A DNA stretch of 64,000 nt, taken from NCBI GenBank assembly GCA_964468205.1, contig CAYXVG010000036.1, positions 1 to 64,000 of the forward strand. The letters run 5' to 3'. Positions 36,997 to 45,763 of the stretch are shown here, in pieces (within the stretch, counting starts at the first letter, position 1; each line of letters begins with the position of its first letter). Position numbers and translations under genes: made by a program. This stretch comes from CAWELS01 sp964468205 (GTDB lineage: Bacteria > Acidobacteriota > Terriglobia > Bryobacterales > Bryobacteraceae). Under the pieces are notes generated by a model. That model made no database searches, was not told the DNA's origin, and was given only the letters and a program-made list of their open reading frames with translations.

Positions 36997-37118
36997 ACAC
37001 ATACAGGTTTTGGCGGTTGCAACATGCCGTCGAATCTGATTCTCCCAATGAACATCAGCCCTGGTAAAACAGGGTAGAAGTCGAAATGCCCACCCTTCGC
37101 GGTGGGCATTTCGTTTTT
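36997..37118 (+). ncRNA. Candidate small RNA (~120 nt) with own promoter and terminator
   Basis: Between the -10 box (36986-36991) and a strong intrinsic terminator (37082-37118) lie about 120 bases with no reading frame that looks like a protein. The RNA could fold into a GGCGG/CCGUC stem (37013-37032 region), a GAAU-CUG-AUUC mini-hairpin, a CCCTG-GTAAAA-CAGGG hairpin (37059-37074) and the terminator stem. None of this matches a family I can name with certainty; 6S RNA, SRP RNA or an Acidobacteria-specific RNA are possibilities. It might also be a leader that attenuates rnj, since rnj lies downstream on the same strand. Confidence 0.5.
37082..37118 (+). terminator. Intrinsic terminator of the candidate RNA
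   Basis: A perfect 13-bp stem (37082-37094 with 37101-37113) encloses the loop CTTCGC, followed by TTTTT at 37114-37118. It is the strongest hairpin-plus-T-run seen in the window. It stands 226 bases before rnj. Confidence 0.85.
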
Positions 37119-37282
37119 CCGTGGTTGCAGCAGCCGATTCCAGCCCCCTGGCGGGATTTCGCCGAGTGGCCAGGTGTCCTGGACCCATCTCGCGGCCTCA
37201 AGGCCCCTGATCTTCTGCCAAGCTGGCCGGCTCTGCACCCGGTCCGCCTCATAGCGTCGCCGCCTGTGGTCTCTCCTATTTG

Positions 37283-37303
37283 TTTTCCACAGGGTTTTCC
37301 ACA
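37283..37303 (+). promoter_or_regulatory. Two DnaA-box-like TTTTCCACA sites before rnj
   Basis: TTTTCCACA occurs at 37283-37291 and again at 37295-37303, one helical turn apart. Each differs from the DnaA box TTATCCACA at one base. A third partial copy (TTTTCCACC) lies near 36877. They could place rnj under DnaA or replication control, or be coincidental. No AT-rich unwinding element or dnaA/dnaN gene is nearby, so an origin is not proposed. Confidence 0.35.
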
Positions 37304-37343
37304 AGCGCGTTTCCGTCTTTCCTGTGCTAATCTTATAGCTTCT

Positions 37344-39011
37344 ATGGCTGACCGGAAACTGCAGGTGATACCCCTTGGCGGACTGGGCGAATTTGGCATG
37401 AACTGCCTCGCTCTCCGATACGGGGACGACATCCTCGTCATCGACGCCGGCATGATGTTTCCCGAGGCGGACCTTCTCGGCGTTGACATCGTTACCCCGG
37501 ACTTCGCCTTTCTCGAGCGGAACCGTGAGCACGTCCGCGGTCTCGTGCTCACCCACGGGCACGAAGACCACATCGGGGCCACCCCGTTCCTGCTCTCCAA
37601 GATCAACGTTCCGGTCTACGCCACTGAGTTCACCCTCGCACTGGTCGAACGCCGCCTGGGAGAACACGACCTCGACGAGACACCCAGACTCAACCCGGTG
37701 GAGGCAGGCGAGAAGATCGATATCGGCCCCTTCCAGGTCCACTTCATCCACGTTACCCACTCGATCGCCAGCGCCACCGCCTTAGCCATCACCACACCTG
37801 CCGGAGTCGTCATCCACACGGGTGATTTTAAGATCGATCCCACCCCCACCGACAATCGCCTCTGCGACCTCCATACCCTCGCCGAATACGGCAAGCGTGG
37901 CGTACTGCTGCTGCTTTCGGATTCCACCAACGTCGACCGCCCGGGCCACACCGAAAGCGAACGCGCTGTCCGGCCTCGCTTCGAGGACATCTTCAGCCGA
38001 GCCGAAGGTAAACTCGTCGTCTCCTGCTTCAGCTCCTCCATCCATCGCATACAGCAGATCATGGATCTGGCCCAGGAGTTCGGGCGCAAAGTGGCGCTCG
38101 TCGGCCGGAGTGTTCTTCAGGTCACCGAGATCGCACATAGTCAGGGATTGCTTGAGGTTCGCGATGGTATTCTTCTCAAACTACAAGACATCTCATCCGT
38201 ATCTCCTGATCGTGTTGTGGTCATCGCCTCGGGTACCCAGGGCGAGCCCATGTCGGCGTTGGCGCGGATCTCGGTGGACAACCACAAGCACGTTAAGCTC
38301 GAAAAGGGCGACACCGTTGTGCTCAGCGCCCGGATGATCCCCGGTAACGAGAATTCCATCTACCGGATGATCAACCATATCTCTCGCCGCGGCGCCGATG
38401 TCGTCTACGGCTCGATGAATCCTCCGGTCCACGTCTCCGGCCATGCCTACTCCGGCGAGCTGAAACTCATGCTCAATCTCTTGAAACCACGTTACTTCGT
38501 GCCCATTCACGGGGAATACCGCCAGCTCGTCGCCCATGCCGGCATCGCCAGGCAGATGAGCCATGCCGGCCTGGAGAAGACCTTCATTCTTGAAACCGGC
38601 CAGACGCTCGAGATCGACAGCGCAGGCGCCCACTATGGGCAGGATGTCCCCGTGGGACGACTCTGCATCGATTCCGGCAGCGTTGACGAAATCGTCGAGG
38701 ACATCGTCATCCGCGACCGCCGGCACCTCTCCGAGGATGGCTTCGTCATGCCGATCATCTCCATCGATCACCTCACTGGCAAGAGTGACGGCATGCCCGA
38801 GATAGTCAGCCGCGGATTCGTCTCCGAGGAAGGGTCGGATTTGCTCCAACGCGCCAGCCAAGTGGTGGCCAAAACGCTCGCCTCCTCGAGCGCCGAGGAA
38901 CGCAGCGACGCCGGCGTCATCCAGGAGAAGATCCGCCGCGACTTGAAACGCTTCCTCAATAAACAGGTCTCCCGCCGCCCGCTCATTCTCCCGGTCATCC
39001 TGGAGGTCTAG
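37344..39011 (+). CDS. rnj: Ribonuclease J
   Basis: ATG 37344 gives 555 residues; the frame is open to 37086 but the extra part covers the terminator and spacer. The beta-CASP metallo-beta-lactamase fold is clear: LGGLGEFGMNCLAL, IDAGMMFPE, the zinc motif HGHEDH (H71, H73, D75, H76), ATEFTLALVERRL, VIHTGDFKIDPTP, DSTNVDRPGHTESE and CFSSSIHRIQQ. The C-terminus carries the DRRHLSEDGF-type domain. RNase J degrades and matures RNA with 5'-exo and endonuclease activities and is common outside enteric bacteria. The FAD dehydrogenase gene starts two bases after its stop, so the two form an operon. Confidence 0.96.
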   Translation: MADRKLQVIPLGGLGEFGMNCLALRYGDDILVIDAGMMFPEADLLGVDIVTPDFAFLERNREHVRGLVLTHGHEDHIGATPFLLSKINVPVYATEFTLALVERRLGEHDLDETPRLNPVEAGEKIDIGPFQVHFIHVTHSIASATALAITTPAGVVIHTGDFKIDPTPTDNRLCDLHTLAEYGKRGVLLLLSDSTNVDRPGHTESERAVRPRFEDIFSRAEGKLVVSCFSSSIHRIQQIMDLAQEFGRKVALVGRSVLQVTEIAHSQGLLEVRDGILLKLQDISSVSPDRVVVIASGTQGEPMSALARISVDNHKHVKLEKGDTVVLSARMIPGNENSIYRMINHISRRGADVVYGSMNPPVHVSGHAYSGELKLMLNLLKPRYFVPIHGEYRQLVAHAGIARQMSHAGLEKTFILETGQTLEIDSAGAHYGQDVPVGRLCIDSGSVDEIVEDIVIRDRRHLSEDGFVMPIISIDHLTGKSDGMPEIVSRGFVSEEGSDLLQRASQVVAKTLASSSAEERSDAGVIQEKIRRDLKRFLNKQVSRRPLILPVILEV

Positions 39012-39013
39012 CT

Positions 39014-40378
39014 TTGGGCATCCCCCCGGGCTATCTCGAGGACGCCTCCGGATTCCGGGGCGAAGCCGGCCGGCTGCTCGTCCCTTCCTGCGCCCAGGAC
39101 GTGGCTGCCATCCTCCGCGAAGCCTCCGCCGCCCGCATCCCCGTTACCATCCGCGGCGCCGGCACCGGACTCACCGGCGGAGCCGTCCCCGAGAGCGGCT
39201 GGATCCTTTCCACCGGCAAACTCAACCGTCTCGAAATCAGCGGCGAAACCGCCGTGGCCGGGGCCGGAGTGCCGCTCCAGGAGATTCACCAAGCCGCCGC
39301 CACCCGCGGACTCTTCTTTCCGCCCGACCCCACCGAGTGGTCGGCCTCGATCGGGGGCGTCATCGCCACCAACGCCAGTGGATCCCGCAGCTTCCGCTAC
39401 GGTTCCGCTCGCCGCTGGATTGAATCCCTCGAACTCGTCACCGCCGATGGGGAAATCCGCCGCTTCCGCCGTGGCGAGACCGTCGATTTCGACCTCCCCG
39501 CGCTTCCCCGTTCCGCCGCCCGAAAAAACACCGCCGGATTCGATCTGTCTCCCGGCATGGACTGGATCGATCTGTTCACCGGAAGCGAGGGAACCCTCGG
39601 CGTCGTAACCAAAGCCGGGCTGCGGCTGCTGCCACAACCGGCGTTCCTGGTCACCGGAGTCGTCTTTCTGCCCGGGGACGAAGCTGTCCTGGGCGCCGTT
39701 TCCGGATGGCGGAAAATCGAGGGGTTAAGGATGCTCGAGTATCTCGACTCCGGCGCTCTCGGCCTCCTGCGGCCGGCCCACTCTCAGATACCGCCAGGGG
39801 CTGGCGGCGCTCTCCTGTTCGAGCAGGAACTTCCCGCCGAGGACGAGGCCGCTATCGACGCCTGGCTCGGCCGCCTCGAGACCGCCGGCGCCGACCTCGA
39901 GGGTTCCTGGTTCGCCTCGAGCGCCGGCGACCGCGAGCATTTCCGCCGCTTCCGCCATGCCCTGCCGGAATGCGTCAACGAAATAGTCCGCAAAAACGGC
40001 TTCCTCAAGCTCGGCTCGGACTACGCCGTCCCCGAAACGCGCAACGCCGAAATGCTTCGTGCTTACCGCGAACTGCTCGAGGCGGAATTCCCGGGCAAGT
40101 ACGTCATCTTCGGCCACATCGGCGACGCCCACGTCCACGTCAACATTCTTCCGGCCTCCGCCGAGGAATTTGACCGGGGCGGGGAACTTATGCTCCACTT
40201 CGCCCGCGAAGCCGTCCGCCTTGGCGGCACGGTCAGCGCCGAGCACGGCCTTGGGAAACGCAAGGCGAAACTCCTCGAATTGCAATTTTCAAAGGAACAG
40301 ATCGAACAGATGCGCGTCGTGAAGCGCCGTCTCGACCCCTACTGGATTCTCGGCCGCGGCAACCTCTTCTCTCCGTAA
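39014..40378 (+). CDS. FAD-binding oxidase, GlcD / D-2-hydroxyacid dehydrogenase type
   Basis: The 454-residue protein begins at TTG 39014. An FAD-binding PCMH domain (residues ~15-215) has IPVTIRGAGTGLTGGAVP, the pyrophosphate-binding loop, and GGVIATNASGSRSFRYGS. The C-terminal FAD-oxidase domain ends with GHIGDAHVHVNILP and GTVSAEHGLGKRKAKLL, which bear the metal- and substrate-binding histidines of D-lactate, glycolate and D-2-hydroxyglutarate dehydrogenases. Substrate cannot be told from sequence alone. No GlcE/GlcF partners are present, so it likely acts alone. A 12-bp palindrome (CGGAAGCTTCCG, 40385-40396) lies just past its stop. Confidence 0.9.
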   Translation: MGIPPGYLEDASGFRGEAGRLLVPSCAQDVAAILREASAARIPVTIRGAGTGLTGGAVPESGWILSTGKLNRLEISGETAVAGAGVPLQEIHQAAATRGLFFPPDPTEWSASIGGVIATNASGSRSFRYGSARRWIESLELVTADGEIRRFRRGETVDFDLPALPRSAARKNTAGFDLSPGMDWIDLFTGSEGTLGVVTKAGLRLLPQPAFLVTGVVFLPGDEAVLGAVSGWRKIEGLRMLEYLDSGALGLLRPAHSQIPPGAGGALLFEQELPAEDEAAIDAWLGRLETAGADLEGSWFASSAGDREHFRRFRHALPECVNEIVRKNGFLKLGSDYAVPETRNAEMLRAYRELLEAEFPGKYVIFGHIGDAHVHVNILPASAEEFDRGGELMLHFAREAVRLGGTVSAEHGLGKRKAKLLELQFSKEQIEQMRVVKRRLDPYWILGRGNLFSP

Positions 40379-40400
40379 CCGCAGCGGAAGCTTCCGATTT

Positions 40401-41072
40401 CTAGTCCGGCTTGAACTGCAGATCGATCTGCTCGCCGTCCCGGCCGACGTAGTGCAGCCAGATTTGCTTCGTTTTGTGCTTCCCCTCGAGCGGGTAGTAA
40501 AGCAACCCCGACGCATCTTCGGTCAGCTTCTTCTCTTCGAGCACCCGCTCCCGAAGCGCGAGCAACTGCGGATTCTCCTTCTTTGACGCATCCTCCTCAA
40601 CCTTCGATCCGGAGGCCTGCTCGACGCCCGCGGTATTGCCGACCCCACCCGGGCCGCCCGGCAGGCGCTGCGGCATGCTGCCACCCATCCCGCCCCATGT
40701 GGGGCCGCGCTGCTCTTGCGCCACATTGCCGCCGCCGTCCATCGTGTAGACGAGCTTGATCACCGTGCTCCCGGCGATTTGCCCTGGATCATACGGCGTT
40801 GATTTCTGTCCGTCCTTGTCCGACCGCAGCATGAAATCATCACGCCAAATCTCGTACGGATCATCGCCCTTCGGCGTCAACTTCACGGCCACCGCCACAA
40901 TCCCCTGCTCAACCTCGACGCCAAGCAACTGCGACACCTCTTCGTAATCCTTATACAGCGTCGCTTCGATCACAAACCGTGAATTCTCGCCCCTCTTCGT
41001 TACCGGCCCCTTGGGCCCCCCAAAACAAAGGAAGGCAACCAGAACAGCCAGCCCCAGAACCCGTATCGCCAT
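40401..41072 (-). CDS. Hypothetical exported protein
   Basis: This 223-residue protein begins with a short signal peptide (MAIRVLGLAVLVAFLCFG). A conserved-looking domain follows (RFVIEATLYKDYEEVSQLLGVEV, FMLRSDKDGQKSTPYDPGQIAGSTVI). A Gly/Pro/Gln-rich linker (~115-145) leads to a C-terminal piece (ALRERVLEEKKL, GLLYYPLEGKHKTKQIWLHYVG). The pattern of a beta-sandwich plus a late KxKxIWLxY strand is like small acidobacterial exported proteins of unknown function. It converges on the FAD dehydrogenase gene. Confidence 0.7.
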   Translation of the reverse strand: MAIRVLGLAVLVAFLCFGGPKGPVTKRGENSRFVIEATLYKDYEEVSQLLGVEVEQGIVAVAVKLTPKGDDPYEIWRDDFMLRSDKDGQKSTPYDPGQIAGSTVIKLVYTMDGGGNVAQEQRGPTWGGMGGSMPQRLPGGPGGVGNTAGVEQASGSKVEEDASKKENPQLLALRERVLEEKKLTEDASGLLYYPLEGKHKTKQIWLHYVGRDGEQIDLQFKPD

Positions 41073-41296
41073 TATGAACCTCTACTTCTCCCATTCTACC
41101 CCCAAATTCGGTACCCCATGCATCGGCAAAATCGGGGACCGAGTGTTCCCCATTAAAGCCTGACGGCAATCGAATGATTCCTCGCTAACGCGCGCAGCGC
41201 CCTCCCGCCTTCGCGTTCGAGTAGGATCTTTCGTAACGGGGAGCCTGGCACGCCGGTCGCCCTGACAGCGGACCGCGGAGAAACGCGAGGTGCACA

Positions 41297-41860
41297 ATGA
41301 CATCGGATAAAGCTTGGAATACGGGCGACGCGCTCCTAGTCGTGGATGTTCAGCGAGACTTCTGTCCCGGTGGCGCGCTCGCCGTCGAAGAAGGTGATCG
41401 TGTCGTGCCCGTCCTGAACAAGTGGGTGCGCGAAGCCCAGGGGCGGAACGCGCCGACGTTCTTCTCGCGGGACTGGCACCCGCTCGGTCACCCCAGCTTC
41501 AAAGAGCGCGGCGGCTCGTGGCCTCCCCACTGCCTTCAGGACACGGACGGCGCCGCCTTTCATACCGATCTCGACGTTCCAGACGGCTCTGTCATCGTAA
41601 CGAAGGGGGTGCGATTCGACAAAGACCAGTACTCGGTCTTTGACGAGACTGGCCTGGCCGAGGAACTCAAACGCAGAAGTATACGGCGCCTCTGGCTAGG
41701 TGGACTGGCGCAAGATGTCTGCGTCCGGTATTCGGCGCTTAGCGCGCGGGAGGCGGGATTCGAGGTGGCCTTGATCCGCAATGGAACCCGGCCCGTAAGC
41801 CCCGAAGGGGCCAAGGAAGCCCTCGATGAGATGGAGAAGGCTGGCGTGCAGTTCGTCTGA
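41297..41860 (+). CDS. pncA: Nicotinamidase (isochorismatase fold)
   Basis: The 187-residue protein carries the nicotinamidase triad D17 (VVDVQRDFCPGG), K103 (IVTKG) and C142 (QDVCVRYSAL). A metal-binding segment RDWHPLGHPSF matches the D-x-H-x(n)-H pattern of PncA. It hydrolyses nicotinamide to nicotinate and ammonia for NAD salvage. Length suits PncA. The 224 bases before it contain no gene. The erythromycin-esterase-like gene follows by 48 bases. Confidence 0.92.
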   Translation: MTSDKAWNTGDALLVVDVQRDFCPGGALAVEEGDRVVPVLNKWVREAQGRNAPTFFSRDWHPLGHPSFKERGGSWPPHCLQDTDGAAFHTDLDVPDGSVIVTKGVRFDKDQYSVFDETGLAEELKRRSIRRLWLGGLAQDVCVRYSALSAREAGFEVALIRNGTRPVSPEGAKEALDEMEKAGVQFV

Positions 41861-41908
41861 AGAGGAGGTGCGGCGGTCGCGCAGACGACGCTCAGGGAGG
41901 CTGTTACC

Positions 41909-43231
41909 GTGCGAGAGATCAGTGAAAACGCTCACCGGCTTACTGGTGACCCCGCGGAATACGAGCCGTTGCTGAATCGAATCGGCGACGCCCGCCTGGT
42001 GTTGTTAGGAGAAGCATCCCACGGAACCCACGAATTCTACCGGGCGCGAGACGAGATCACCAGGCGGCTTATCCGTGAAAAGGGGTTCCATGCCGTCGCC
42101 GTCGAGGCCGACTGGCCGGATGCTTCGCGCGTAAATACCTTCGTCCGCGGTCACGGCACTGACCAGAACGCGGATGAAGCCCTCGGTTCTTTCACGAGAT
42201 TTCCTCGTTGGATGTGGCGCAATACAGATATGATCGAGTTCGTTTCGTGGCTCCAGAAGCACAATGCGAAGTCCGAGATTAAAGTTGGATTCTACGGGCT
42301 CGATCTGTACAGTCTCAACCGGTCAATTGGCGAGGTCCTGCGCTACCTCGGCAAAGTAGACCCGGACGGGGCTCGCAGGGCGAGGGATCGGTACGCCTGC
42401 TTCGATCATTACGGCGACGATCCTCAAGCTTACGGCCACGCTACCGGCCTCGGTTTGGCGGAATCCTGCGAAAACGAGGTGCTCGATCAACTCGTGGAAC
42501 TCCAGCGCCGGGCCGGCGAACTCGCGATGCTGGACGGGCGCGTGGCCGAAGACGAATTCTTTTCGGCTACACAAAATGCCCGCCTCATCCGGAATGCCGA
42601 ACAGTACTACCGCGCGATGTTCAGCAGCCGCCTTTCCACATGGAACCTCCGGGACACTCACATGGCGGAAACGCTCGAGCAATTGCTGGCCCATCTGGAT
42701 TCGCGGATGGACAGAGTGAAAATCGTGGTCTGGGCGCACAACTCCCATTTAGGAGACGCCCGGGCCACCGCCATGGGCGCGCGCGGTGAACTCAACGTCG
42801 GACACCTCGTGAGGCAGAAGCATGGATCGGACGCAGTTCTCGTCGGTTTCACCACACACAGCGGATCAGTCCGCGCGGCCGGCGATTGGGAAAGCCCGGA
42901 CAAGCTGATGGAGGTGAAGCCGGCGCTGCCGGGCAGTTTCGAAGCGCTGTTTCACGACGCCAACATACCGGATTTCCTTCTGGTTTTCGCGGAAAGTCCA
43001 GAGTTGGGCCAGAACCTTGCCAGGCCACGCCTCGAGCGCGCCATAGGAGTCGTGTACCGGCCGGAGACCGAGCGAGCCAGCCACTACTTTCAGGCGCGGC
43101 TTTCGCATCAATTCGACGCCGTGATTCATTACAACCAGTCCCGGGCGACTATCGGAATTGGCGGCGCGGAGGAGCGAGCGCCCGTTGTAGGAGAGCCGGA
43201 ACCTCCGGAAACCTATCCGCACGGTGTTTGA
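41909..43231 (+). CDS. Erythromycin-esterase-like protein
   Basis: The 440-residue protein starts at GTG 41909. Family motifs are LVLLGEASHGTHEFYRARDEITRRLI with the conserved E-H pair, VAVEADWPDASRVN, KIVVWAHNSHLGDARATAMG and FTTHSGSVRAA. Members include the EreA/EreB macrolide esterases, but most environmental homologues (succinoglycan-associated type) have unknown substrates. Macrolide resistance should not be assumed. There is no signal peptide. The next gene, a broken metallo-beta-lactamase, starts 41 bases later. Confidence 0.87.
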   Translation: MREISENAHRLTGDPAEYEPLLNRIGDARLVLLGEASHGTHEFYRARDEITRRLIREKGFHAVAVEADWPDASRVNTFVRGHGTDQNADEALGSFTRFPRWMWRNTDMIEFVSWLQKHNAKSEIKVGFYGLDLYSLNRSIGEVLRYLGKVDPDGARRARDRYACFDHYGDDPQAYGHATGLGLAESCENEVLDQLVELQRRAGELAMLDGRVAEDEFFSATQNARLIRNAEQYYRAMFSSRLSTWNLRDTHMAETLEQLLAHLDSRMDRVKIVVWAHNSHLGDARATAMGARGELNVGHLVRQKHGSDAVLVGFTTHSGSVRAAGDWESPDKLMEVKPALPGSFEALFHDANIPDFLLVFAESPELGQNLARPRLERAIGVVYRPETERASHYFQARLSHQFDAVIHYNQSRATIGIGGAEERAPVVGEPEPPETYPHGV

Positions 43232-43272
43232 TCACAGCGGCCTCCCGTCCTCGCCAACGCAGGAGTGTTCCA

Positions 43273-43660
43273 ATGAAACTCGTTTTCCCGGGGACCAGAG
43301 GCGAAATTGAAGCCCGGACCCGCCGGCATTGGCGGCACACTTCCCTTCTTGTCGAGTACTATCGACGGCGGACCATGCTCGATTGCGGCCAAGACTGGGC
43401 CGGTGAGGTAAGAGAACGTGAAGCCGCACGCGATCGTGATCACCCACGCCCACCCGGACCATGCCTGGGGACTTCAAGGCGGAGCGCCTTGTCCCGTCTA
43501 CGCGACGAAACAGGCTTGGCGGGATATGGAAGACTATCCCATCGAAGAGCGCCTCACGGTCCCCTACCGGCGCCCGGTCAGCATCGAAGGGGTCCATTTC
43601 GAGGCCTTCCCAGTGGAGCATTCCACGCGCTGTCCGGCAGTCAACCATAGGATTACGGCC
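43273..43660 (+). pseudogene. Broken metallo-beta-lactamase-fold hydrolase
   Basis: ATG 43273 has GCAGGAG upstream. The frame begins MKLVFPGTRGEIEARTRRHWRHTSLLVEY and DCGQDW, then a frameshift near 43415 moves into another frame with VITHAHPDHAWGL, the HxHxDH zinc motif, and FEAFPVEHSTRCPAVNHRI. Sequence homology stops near 43655, where a hydrolase fragment begins. The last third, with further zinc ligands, is absent, so the gene is dead. It would have been a small MBL-fold phosphodiesterase-like protein. Confidence 0.75.
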
Positions 43661-43965
43661 GGGTCGGCGTGGAACCGTTTCAGGTGTCACCTTTCCACCA
43701 CTTGAAACGGGGCGGGACGCCGGCCATTGTATTCCATGGCAAGGCCGACTCGACCGTGCCGTACCGTACGGACTTCATCTTTTGCGAGAAGGCGAAGCGG
43801 CTTGAAAACCGCTGCGAACTGGTCGGGTATGAAGGGGCAAAGCATGGATTCTTCAACTTCGGCCGGGATGGCGGCGAGGCCTATTACGATACGGTAAGGC
43901 GGATGGATGAGTTTCTCGGGTCATTGGGCTGGCTGGAGGGGCCTGCAACCATTCGCAAATCTTGA
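43661..43965 (+). pseudogene. C-terminal fragment of an alpha/beta-hydrolase (esterase/dienelactone-hydrolase-like)
   Basis: The frame reads VSPFHHLKRGGTPAIVFHGKADSTVP, then CEKAKRLENRCELVGYEGAKHGFFN and YYDTVRRMDEFLGSLGWL. This is the typical C-terminal third of an alpha/beta hydrolase, with the acid residue (KAD) and the catalytic His (KHGFF). The N-terminal part with the nucleophile is missing. It is joined directly to a metallo-beta-lactamase remnant, so the pair marks a deletion junction. Confidence 0.72.
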
Positions 43966-44088
43966 TTGGCGGATATGCCGCGGTAGGCGCACCATAATCG
44001 TTTCGCGGCCGTCGCCAAGCATAGCGGATTTTCGGACTTCGCGACACAGTGGGGCTGCGTCCCGAAACTGTCAATTGTCGCGCAACGA

Positions 44089-44979
44089 TCATCGCAGACG
44101 GTTTACAGTTGCCGCATGACGCTGGATATCTGACCACGGATCCTCTTTCTGACCGAGCCGTCGCAGCAAGTTCGATATATTCCAGCCCTGAGGATCGAGG
44201 TCGCCGTTATCGAGCTCGCTCAGCTCCAGCGGCGTGGCCACCGGCGCCCCAGGCAAGGCGCGGATGGAATACGGGATCACCGCCGTCTGGCCGTAGGCGT
44301 TGCGCATCACGTCGAGATAGAGGCGCCCGCGGCGCTTGACCTTGCGGTTTTCGACGGTGAGTTCCTCTGGGTTTTCCCCAGCGAGCGACGCGGCGGTTTC
44401 GTGGGCCAGTTTTCGAACCTCATCGAACTTCGCATTCCCGCGCAGCGGTGCGACAACGTGCAGTCCCTTGGAGCCGGAGGTCATCACGAAAGGTGTCAAA
44501 CCCAGTGACTGTATCCTCTCCACCACCCGGCGAGCCGCCCGGCGCACCGCGGCGAAGTCATCATCCGCCGGGTCAAGATCAACAATGACCCGGTCCGGGC
44601 GGGTCAGGCGGGAGGCGCGCGACAACCAGCCATGGAGCGTGATGGCCGCCTGGTTTGCCAGGTAAACCAGCGTCGCCTGGTTATTGCACAACACATGCTC
44701 CACGGCGTCGCCGCTGCCATCCGCGCGCGGCGTTCTGACGGTTTTGATCCAGTCCGGGAAATAGTCCGAACGCTGCTGCTGATGGAAGCCTTCCGCGTCA
44801 ATTCCATCCGGAAAGCGGTGCAACGTGAGCGGTCGATCCCTGAGGTGCGGGATCATGACCTTCGCGACTCTCTCGTAGTACCGGATGACGTCGCCTTTAG
44901 TAATGCCGTCGCCAGGGAACAGTACCTTGCCGGTGTTCGATAGCTCAACACTGTAGCGCCCGAAACGCTTCTTACTCAT
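44089..44979 (-). CDS. Stand-alone LigD polymerase-domain protein
   Basis: I start at ATG 44979, giving 296 residues; the frame is open to 45042. It follows the archaeo-eukaryotic-primase fold of LigD: YSVELSNTGKVLFPGDGITKGDVIRYY, PLTLHRFPDGIDAEGFHQQ, VIVDLDPADDDFAAVRRAA with catalytic aspartates, and TSGSKGLHVVAPL. Such domains add ribonucleotides and fill gaps during non-homologous end joining. In many bacteria the polymerase, phosphoesterase and ligase are one protein; here this domain is separate, 34 bases downstream of the phosphoesterase gene. No Ku or ATP-dependent ligase gene is in the window. Confidence 0.93.
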   Translation of the reverse strand: MSKKRFGRYSVELSNTGKVLFPGDGITKGDVIRYYERVAKVMIPHLRDRPLTLHRFPDGIDAEGFHQQQRSDYFPDWIKTVRTPRADGSGDAVEHVLCNNQATLVYLANQAAITLHGWLSRASRLTRPDRVIVDLDPADDDFAAVRRAARRVVERIQSLGLTPFVMTSGSKGLHVVAPLRGNAKFDEVRKLAHETAASLAGENPEELTVENRKVKRRGRLYLDVMRNAYGQTAVIPYSIRALPGAPVATPLELSELDNGDLDPQGWNISNLLRRLGQKEDPWSDIQRHAATVNRLR

Positions 44980-45013
44980 CCTGGCCGGCTTCCTCGCGTA
45001 ACACTTTGTCGAG

Positions 45014-45601
45014 TCATCTACTCGCCTCCGCGACCTCGTCAAGTGTGCGGCCGGATTTGACCGAAGCGGGTTCCGTATTTACCGGACGGCGCCGGGCGTC
45101 GGCGAATTCATCGTCCATCTTGATGATCAGCCATCGCGGCTTTTTGCCTTCTTCGATACGCTTCAGTGCGTAACCACCCTTTAGCTTCTTACCCTCCAGC
45201 CATACCTCGATGAACCCCTCTTCAAGCGCGTTCTCCATGCTTTGGCTGCGCGCGCCTTTGCGGGCGCGTAGATTGCGATAGCTGCCCGTGTCCCAGACCA
45301 GAACCGCCCCGGCGCCATATTCGTCTTCTGGAATCACGCCTTCGAAGTCGATGTAATCTTGTGGGTGGTCTTCGGTTTGGATGGCGAGGCGCTTGTCCCG
45401 GGGGTCGGTGGAGAGGCCCTTGGGCACGGCCCATGAAACGAGTACGCCGCCGAACGAAAGACGAAAATCGTAATGGAGCGTCGAGGCGTCGTGTTTCTGG
45501 ATAACGAACCGCCTGGCCCCGCCGCGCCGCCTGGCCCCAGAGGGTTCCCGGGTCTTCCGGAAATCACGCTTCTGCTGGTAAGTCTTAAGCTTGTCCGTCA
45601 T
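45014..45601 (-). CDS. Stand-alone LigD 3'-phosphoesterase-domain protein
   Basis: The 195-residue protein shows the phosphoesterase motifs RFVIQKHDASTLHYDFRLSFGG, VSWAVPKGLSTDPRDKRLAIQTEDHPQDYIDFEG, VIPEDEYGAGAVLVWD and KGGYALKR. The His/Asp/Arg set of this fold is visible (KHDAS, LHYDFRL, EDHP). It trims 3'-phosphate or a 3' ribonucleotide at DNA ends. It is upstream of, and likely co-transcribed with, the polymerase-domain gene. Both face away from the methyltransferase gene. Confidence 0.93.
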   Translation of the reverse strand: MTDKLKTYQQKRDFRKTREPSGARRRGGARRFVIQKHDASTLHYDFRLSFGGVLVSWAVPKGLSTDPRDKRLAIQTEDHPQDYIDFEGVIPEDEYGAGAVLVWDTGSYRNLRARKGARSQSMENALEEGFIEVWLEGKKLKGGYALKRIEEGKKPRWLIIKMDDEFADARRRPVNTEPASVKSGRTLDEVAEASR

Positions 45602-45763
45602 TTCCTTGGCGAGCGGGTCGAATGCGCGAACGGCTCCTCGAACGGAGACAATTGACCCGCCCCGGCGTTACCATACTCGCCGGCAGCACAATATCACTTC
45701 TCTCGGCCTCCGCCACACTCGAATCCGCACCACCTGCCGGATCTGTGTGCCAGAATTGATGCG

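Noticed and set aside
37283..37303. Replication origin
   Set aside because: Only two DnaA-like boxes, no AT-rich element, no dnaA/dnaN/gidA neighbours.
41909..43231. Macrolide-resistance esterase
   Set aside because: The family match is broad; environmental homologues do not generally act on macrolides, so resistance is not claimed.
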